NCBI GenBank assembly: GCA_007134725.1
Contig: SLKF01000211.1
Location: 1-10,377, forward strand
Direction: 5' to 3'
From: Clostridiales bacterium
GTDB lineage: Bacteria > Bacillota > Clostridia > Peptostreptococcales > T1SED10-28
Length of the DNA stretch: 10,377 bases
The notes under the pieces: model-generated
The model's database searches: none
Told to the model about the DNA's origin: nothing
What the model saw: only the letters and a program-made list of their open reading frames with translations
Shown: positions 6,765 to 10,377 of the stretch, in pieces
Numbering within the stretch: position 1 is the first letter of the stretch
Layout of the letters: each line of letters begins with the position of its first letter
Translations under genes and position numbers: made by a program

Positions 6765-7718
6765 TTATTTATCCAATTTGTTAATCAATTTCTCTAGCAT
6801 GTCTTTGGTCATGGAGGTTAAATCATAGTCCGGTTCCCATCCCCATTGAGCTCTTGCTTCAGAGTCATCGAGACTATTTGGCCAAGTGTTGGCAATCTTT
6901 TGCAAATCTTGGTCCACATCATAATCAAGCTCAAACTCTGGAATGTGTTTTTTGATTTCCGCGGCCAGCATTTCCGGATCAAAACTCATGGCGGAAATGT
7001 TAAAAGCATTTCGATGCTTCAATTTTGATTCATCGGCTTCCATCAGTTGCACGATGGCCTTTAATGCATCGGGCATATACATCATATCCATAAAGGTCCC
7101 TTTATCGATAAAACTTGCATATCTCTTATTCTTAATCGCTTCATAAAAGATGTGTACCGCATAATCCGTAGTTCCTCCGCCGGGCATTGTGTCACTGGAG
7201 ATTAATCCCGGAAATCGTACGCCTCGGGTATCTACGCCAAACTTAGAATGGTAATAGTCCGCAAGCAGTTCTCCGGATACTTTGCTAACACCATATATGG
7301 TAGAAGGTCTCATAATTGTATCCTGGGGTGTTAAATCCTTCGGGGTACTCTCGCCAAATACGGCTATAGAACTTGGAATGAGCACAGATAAGTCATGAAC
7401 CCTCGAAACTTCTAGTACATTATATAAACCGTTCACATTAATATCCCAGGCTACCTGAGGATTTTTTTCTCCTGTGCCTGATAAAATAGCAGCTAAATGT
7501 ACGATATGAGTGATATGATGTTTTTTAACAACCGAATCTATTACTTCGTAGTTCAATACATCCAACGTCTCAAAATTTCCTTCATTCATTAAAGGATGCC
7601 CTTCTTTTCTTTTCCGACTCGAAGGCAAAACATTATCTTTCCCGTAAATGCTACGCATATAGCGAGTTAAATCGGTTCCTATTTGACCTAAGGCTCCGGT
7701 AATTAATATTTTTTTCAT
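6765..7718 (-). CDS. L-threonine 3-dehydrogenase, short-chain (UDP-glucose-epimerase-like) type
   Basis: This 317-residue protein is an extended short-chain dehydrogenase. The NAD-binding motif is GALGQIG at 8-14. Catalytic S116/S117 lie in IPSSIAVFG, and Y142-x3-K146 in IYGVSK. The segment PGLISSDTMPGGGTTDYAV (170-188) is characteristic of the short-chain threonine dehydrogenases rather than sugar epimerases. The reaction is L-threonine + NAD+ to 2-amino-3-oxobutyrate, which glycine C-acetyltransferase (Kbl) then splits to glycine and acetyl-CoA; no kbl is in view. An upstream in-frame ATG at 7733 would add five residues (MEGSY), but it overlaps the GGAGGG that serves the ATG at 7718, so the shorter start is chosen. 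Its length equals that of known members. A dyad lies about 30 bp upstream, and TATAAA just before it may be a -10. It heads a probable two-gene unit with the GIY-YIG/M42 gene. Confidence 0.9.
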   Translation of the reverse strand: MKKILITGALGQIGTDLTRYMRSIYGKDNVLPSSRKRKEGHPLMNEGNFETLDVLNYEVIDSVVKKHHITHIVHLAAILSGTGEKNPQVAWDINVNGLYNVLEVSRVHDLSVLIPSSIAVFGESTPKDLTPQDTIMRPSTIYGVSKVSGELLADYYHSKFGVDTRGVRFPGLISSDTMPGGGTTDYAVHIFYEAIKNKRYASFIDKGTFMDMMYMPDALKAIVQLMEADESKLKHRNAFNISAMSFDPEMLAAEIKKHIPEFELDYDVDQDLQKIANTWPNSLDDSEARAQWGWEPDYDLTSMTKDMLEKLINKLDK

Positions 7719-7725
7719 ATATGAT

Positions 7726-7731
7726 CCCTCC
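7726..7731 (-). promoter_or_regulatory. Ribosome binding site deciding the threonine dehydrogenase start
   Basis: GGAGGG lies 7 nt before the ATG at 7716-7718. The alternative ATG at 7733 is directly joined to this GGAGGG and has no site of its own, so it is not the start. Confidence 0.85.
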
Positions 7732-7746
7732 ATAGTAAAATCGCTT

Positions 7747-7761
7747 TGTTATTCCATAACA
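7747..7761. promoter_or_regulatory. Operator-like dyad upstream of threonine dehydrogenase
   Basis: TGTTAT-TCC-ATAACA is a perfect 6-bp inverted repeat with a 3-bp spacer. It begins 28 bp before the start codon, where a repressor could block initiation. The regulator is unknown and none is encoded nearby. No convincing -35/-10 pair was found to fix the geometry. Confidence 0.35.
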
Positions 7762-7787
7762 CTTAATTTATACCCAAGATCTTTCAT

Positions 7788-7822
7788 AAAAAACTCCAGA
7801 GAATATATTTACTCCAGAGTTT
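7788..7822 (-). terminator. Rho-independent terminator after the PspC gene pair
   Basis: In minus-strand RNA AAACUCUGGAG pairs with CUCUGGAGUUU: 11 bp including two tandem G-U pairs, with a 10-nt AU-rich loop. It is followed by a run of U totalling six. In the other orientation the two G-U pairs become mismatches, so it serves the minus strand. The arms also form a direct repeat of CTCTGGAGT. Confidence 0.8.
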
Positions 7823-7882
7823 CATTTTACTATATATTCTTTCAATTGAAAAAGGTTTTTAAAAAATACAGTCGAAAACTTG

Positions 7883-8374
7883 CTAACGATTTTTAAACTC
7901 TTTTAATATTAATAACACTCCAATTGCAATTAAACTTAAAGAGGCCATATGTCTTAGGCTGAATATGTTCCAAAAGAAAAACTGATTACTGAGTAGGCTG
8001 ATCCCTAAGAACAAAAGGATAAAACCCAAAATGTATTGTGCCGCATTGTTATTTTTTGATGGGTTGTTTGCTTTCTTCTCCGGGTTTGTCCGTGGGTTAC
8101 CCTGTTCTGAGGACTGTCCCTCCTCCACTTCCTCCAAATCTACAAAGTCTTTATCCAACTCCTCAGAAGATTTGTTAAGGTCATAATCCGTATGCGGTTT
8201 TGGCATAATCAGCGCGGCGATAATATAACCAATAAAACCTGCTCCCCCAGCAAAAATAAATAATATCCAGGCTAGTCTTACCAATGTAGAATCAATTTCA
8301 AAGTACTCAGCAATCCCTCCACACACACCGGCAATTTTTTTATCTGTATTAGAAATGGTTAAACGTTTACTCAT
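7883..8374 (-). CDS. PspC-domain membrane protein with acidic linker and extra C-terminal membrane segments
   Basis: This 163-residue protein has three parts. Residues 1-60 form a PspC domain: [14 protein letters not shown] at 12-25 and a membrane segment at about 34-56 ending MPKP. Residues 61-110 are a hydrophilic, first acidic then Asn/Lys-rich linker. Two hydrophobic segments follow at about 114-129 and 142-157, resembling the small membrane domains found in LiaI-type stress proteins. PspC proteins take part in envelope-stress responses, sensing or protecting the membrane; the role here is inferred from the domain only. AAGGTG lies 5 nt before the ATG. It follows the shorter paralogue by 42 bp and is probably in the same transcript, ending at the terminator at 7788-7822. 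Confidence 0.88.
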   Translation of the reverse strand: MSKRLTISNTDKKIAGVCGGIAEYFEIDSTLVRLAWILFIFAGGAGFIGYIIAALIMPKPHTDYDLNKSSEELDKDFVDLEEVEEGQSSEQGNPRTNPEKKANNPSKNNNAAQYILGFILLFLGISLLSNQFFFWNIFSLRHMASLSLIAIGVLLILKEFKNR

Positions 8375-8416
8375 AAAGGCACCTTCTTTCTATAATGATT
8401 TTTTATTCGTTTTTAA

Positions 8417-8602
8417 TTACATGGGCTTCGGGATAACAAACATAGCGATAATGTATGCAATAATCCCGGCTCCTCCCATGGCACTAAAAATTACCCAACC
8501 TAAACGTACTAAAGTAGGATCTAAATCAAAATATTCAGCAATTCCTCCACACACACCGGCGATCATTTTGTTTTCTTCTGAAAGATATAATTTTTTATTC
8601 AT
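8417..8602 (-). CDS. Small PspC-domain membrane protein
   Basis: This 61-residue protein is a single PspC domain: [13 protein letters not shown] at 13-25, a membrane helix at about 34-56, and a terminal IPKPM. The start at 8602 is chosen because AGGAG lies 6 nt upstream; an earlier in-frame ATG at 8641 would add 13 charged, Asn-rich residues and would place the ribosome binding site inside the coding sequence. It is a tandem paralogue of the next gene: 33 of 49 residues agree over the PspC domain by eye alignment. It follows the phosphatase-superfamily gene by about 100 bp with no obvious terminator between them. A role in membrane stress is inferred from the family. Confidence 0.88.
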   Translation of the reverse strand: MNKKLYLSEENKMIAGVCGGIAEYFDLDPTLVRLGWVIFSAMGGAGIIAYIIAMFVIPKPM

Positions 8603-8704
8603 TTTTTTCTCCTTTCTTTCATTATTTAAGTTCAAATTCATTCTTCTGAGTTTTTATTAACACCAGAAATTTTATTGTTTCTTTATAAATGATATACGTA
8701 TTAA
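8603..8704 (-). other. 102-bp spacer between the phosphatase-superfamily gene and the PspC pair
   Basis: The stretch is very AT-rich and holds only the PspC ribosome binding site. I found no stem followed by a T-tract and no good -35/-10 pair, only weak matches. Read-through from the upstream gene is therefore the simpler reading. Confidence 0.4.
8609..8613 (-). promoter_or_regulatory. Ribosome binding site fixing the short PspC start
   Basis: AGGAG (within GAAAGGAG) stands 6 nt before the ATG at 8600-8602. It supports the 61-residue product over the 74-residue extension. Confidence 0.8.
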
Positions 8705-9610
8705 TCATTCAGATGTCTGATCATTTCTTAAAAAATAATCTTTAATCTTCGGAGTAATATCCTGTATGCTATTAATATTCAATCGAAAATTTATAGAGTC
8801 CTTTCCCAGTGCGATCACCGGAACTTTATTCATAGTATGATCGGAGGTTGATAAATCTTCAATATTACCGTGGTCACTCACAAGTACAAATAGAGTATTC
8901 TCCAAGCAAAGAGATTCTAACAAACTTCCAATAAATTGATCCAACTCTTCCAGAACTCGGTAGGCACGGTCAAAGTCTTTTTGATGTCCTGCTAAATCGG
9001 TTTGGAAGTATTCAAAAAATGTAAAATCATGGTTTTTGACAATTTCTCCCAATAATTCTCCCGCTTCCCCGGGAGTTCGTATCGGTACTTTTGCTTTTGT
9101 TTTTTCCAACATAATTCGATTGGTCAAATCCTGATATACAGCAGTTCCCTTTATTAAATCTTCCTCTGTGTGTAAGTAAAGTCCGGCAGAAAGGGTTGCT
9201 ACCGTGGATACCGACATCTCTTCAGTTGCTTTCGGGTTTCTTAGTAGCCTGGATAGAAAATTTTCATTATAAGCATTGGCATTGGTAACCTTTAAGCCCA
9301 AGGCCTGCAATTTCATGAAAATATTATCTTTACTTATAATTTTTCGAAGCTCCCCATTCGGAAATCCGTTTAAATGTTTTCCTATGACCTTTGGTGCATT
9401 TACTCCAGTTAATATCGTAGTTTGTCCCGAGGCGCTTTGTGGTGTTCCTGGGACCCCTAAAGTCGCATCCACAGCCATAGTCCCATAGTTTTTCAACAGA
9501 TTTTGCAGTACAGGTAGGTTCCCTGTTTCTATAGGATTATAGCTCCATTTTTCTTCTTTACCCAACCCAAATCCGTCAACAAACAACAGTAAAGCCCGTT
9601 TGTTCTCCAT
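8705..9610 (-). CDS. Alkaline-phosphatase-superfamily metalloenzyme (phosphoglycerate-mutase/phosphopentomutase-like), function unknown
   Basis: This 301-residue protein has the metal-binding pattern of the alkaline phosphatase superfamily. FVDGFGLG at 10-17 gives D12. QSASGQTT at 58-65 gives the probable Ser nucleophile/metal site (S59 or S61). DLAGH at 205-209 gives D205 and H209; SDHGN at 245-249 gives D246 and H247; and H258 lies in SDHTMNKVP. This resembles the catalytic core of cofactor-independent phosphoglycerate mutase and phosphopentomutase, but at 301 residues it is much shorter than the ~510-residue mutase and lacks the inserted phosphotransfer domain. It is likely a phosphate-ester hydrolase or transferase of unknown substrate. 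No signal peptide is present. GAAGGG lies 7 nt before the ATG. It has a candidate promoter at 9648-9677 and may be co-transcribed with the two PspC genes. The superfamily is secure; the specific reaction is not known. Confidence 0.88.
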   Translation of the reverse strand: MENKRALLLFVDGFGLGKEEKWSYNPIETGNLPVLQNLLKNYGTMAVDATLGVPGTPQSASGQTTILTGVNAPKVIGKHLNGFPNGELRKIISKDNIFMKLQALGLKVTNANAYNENFLSRLLRNPKATEEMSVSTVATLSAGLYLHTEEDLIKGTAVYQDLTNRIMLEKTKAKVPIRTPGEAGELLGEIVKNHDFTFFEYFQTDLAGHQKDFDRAYRVLEELDQFIGSLLESLCLENTLFVLVSDHGNIEDLSTSDHTMNKVPVIALGKDSINFRLNINSIQDITPKIKDYFLRNDQTSE

Positions 9611-9647
9611 CTTTTAACCCTTCTTTGCTAAAGTTGTATTTTTCATA

Positions 9648-9677
9648 AGTGTAACACAATTAACAGTTCCCTTACAA
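9648..9677 (-). promoter_or_regulatory. Candidate promoter of the phosphatase-superfamily gene
   Basis: TTGTAA (9672-9677) and TACACT (9648-9653) are 18 bp apart on the minus strand, with an extended -10 TG (TGTTACACT). The start of transcription would be about 30 bp before the ATG. The -10 is imperfect. Confidence 0.5.
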
Positions 9678-9748
9678 TTCCATTTTTTTGCGGGTATCAA
9701 CTATTTTATATTGAAAACTAAACTGTGTAGCGTTGAATAAAGAAAAAC

Positions 9749-9784
9749 CTGTTAAATAAGAGAAAGCTGTTAAATAAGAGAAAG
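9749..9784. repeat. Two perfect tandem 18-bp repeats
   Basis: The unit CTGTTAAATAAGAGAAAG occurs twice in direct succession (9749-9766 and 9767-9784). A degenerate third copy precedes them at about 9732-9747 (11 of 16 bases agree). The second copy runs into the left arm of the terminator hairpin. Two or three copies are too few for a CRISPR array and there are no spacers. Confidence 0.85.
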
Positions 9785-9806
9785 CTGCAATTTTAATGCA
9801 GCTTTC
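9767..9806 (-). terminator. Rho-independent terminator after the lipoprotein gene
   Basis: GAAAGCTGCA and TGCAGCTTTC form a perfect 10-bp stem (9780-9806) with a 7-nt loop. The minus strand then reads TCTTATTT, an interrupted T-tract. Part of the distal arm plus this tail is duplicated in the adjoining 18-bp repeat. It lies 35 bp beyond the lipoprotein stop. Confidence 0.75.
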
Positions 9807-9841
9807 ATTCAACCTCTAATATATACTGGAGAATTACTCCT

Positions 9842-10377
9842 TTACTGCTCTACAAAATTTACTTTTTCTACCTCTTCTGCAATTCTTATTAGTAGATAAG
9901 GATAGGTAATTGCCTGGGTTACCATATCCCCTGGTCCAGGAGAATGAATTTTATAATGCAGAGTTAAGTCTTCTCCCTCCAGTTTTTCTTCAGTAATTTG
10001 GACAAAATAGCCACCGGTATTTCGCTCTCCACCGGCAATCATATATATTTTCTCATCTTCCGGGTATTGATACACGCCGGATTCAAACTTCTTGTTTTCT
10101 ATCCAATTGCTTAAAGCTTGATCCTCTTCGACCTCACTGGTAAAATACTTTCCCTGAAATTCATTAGGATCCACAACTTCATCCTCCTTTATAGGCTCTT
10201 CCTCTTCCGTATCATCAACAGATTCATCTATTTCTTCATTATTGTCTTCCTGAGAACTTTCAGCTCCGGAATTCTCATCATCAAGAGCTTCTTCCTGTTC
10301 ATCAGTCTCTCCTCCACAAGCAGTTATACTAAAAATCAACACCGTGCTTAGTAAGAATATACTAAAAACCTTCCAAA
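9842..10377 (-). CDS. Secreted lipoprotein with acidic linker and PrcB_C-like domain, start beyond the right edge
   Basis: The frame stays open to the window edge. An in-window GTG at 10342 would give 166 residues, but it falls inside a signal peptide: upstream codons read WKVFSIFLLSTVLIF, then SITAC, a lipobox whose Cys would be lipidated. The real start is therefore just outside. After the Cys comes a very acidic, low-complexity stretch of about 50 residues rich in Glu, Asp, Ser and Asn, probably a flexible tether. The C-terminal ~100 residues contain GGERNTGGYFVQI, then SPGPGDMVTQAITYPYLLI, the pattern of the PrcB C-terminal domain (named from a subunit of the Treponema PrcB-PrcA-PrtP protease complex). 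The product should sit on the outer face of the membrane. The lipoprotein call is strong; the domain assignment is made by eye and is good but unverified. A terminator follows. Confidence 0.85.
   Translation of the reverse strand, partial: WKVFSIFLLSTVLIFSITACGGETDEQEEALDDENSGAESSQEDNNEEIDESVDDTEEEEPIKEDEVVDPNEFQGKYFTSEVEEDQALSNWIENKKFESGVYQYPEDEKIYMIAGGERNTGGYFVQITEEKLEGEDLTLHYKIHSPGPGDMVTQAITYPYLLIRIAEEVEKVNFVEQ

Noticed and set aside
9749..9806. Possible CRISPR array or attachment site from the 18-bp repeats
   Set aside because: Only two perfect copies, directly joined with no spacers, no cas genes, no integrase, and the copies overlap a terminator tail.
10118..10351. 77-codon hydrophobic plus-strand frame at the right edge
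   Set aside because: It is the complement of the acidic linker; Glu/Asp-rich coding reads as Phe/Ile/Leu-rich on the opposite strand, so the apparent membrane character is an artefact.

Overview
All confidently recognised genes in this window lie on the minus strand, so transcription runs from right to left. The sequence is AT-rich, with strong GGAGG-type ribosome binding sites, compact Rho-independent terminators and low-GC codon use. Gene content (MutS2, TypA, M42 aminopeptidase, small PspC proteins, a PrcB_C lipoprotein, short-chain-type threonine dehydrogenase) fits a Bacillota chromosome, most likely an anaerobic, amino-acid-using Clostridia-type organism. The lineage is an inference from content and style; no rRNA or other phylogenetic anchor is present. 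There are no tRNAs, insertion sequences, phage genes or CRISPR arrays, and this looks like core chromosome.

Layout in transcription order (right to left): (1) a lipoprotein with an acidic linker and a PrcB_C-like C-terminal domain, whose start lies beyond the right edge, followed by a terminator joined to a tandem 18-bp repeat. (2) An alkaline-phosphatase/phosphoglycerate-mutase superfamily metalloenzyme with its own candidate promoter, followed without a clear terminator by two tandem PspC-domain membrane proteins, then a terminator. (3) A short-chain-type L-threonine 3-dehydrogenase with an operator-like dyad upstream, followed after 37 bp by an in-frame GIY-YIG nuclease-like/M42 aminopeptidase fusion and a terminator. 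(4) typA/bipA with a good sigma-A promoter and a terminator. (5) A cytoplasmic gamma-glutamyltransferase-family hydrolase, followed after 26 bp by mutS2, which runs off the left edge without its C-terminal Smr part.

Functionally this is a set of housekeeping and stress-related units rather than one pathway. Threonine dehydrogenase, the M42 aminopeptidase and the gamma-glutamyltransferase-family enzyme all fit peptide and amino-acid catabolism. TypA and MutS2 both act on ribosomes or nucleic acids under stress, and the PspC pair suggests envelope stress sensing. I see no convincing new defence or mobile system. The points most worth a second look are the GIY-YIG/M42 fusion with an intact internal ribosome binding site, the non-canonical substrate pocket of the gamma-glutamyltransferase-family protein, the phosphatase-superfamily/PspC/PspC cluster, and several unexplained intergenic dyads.
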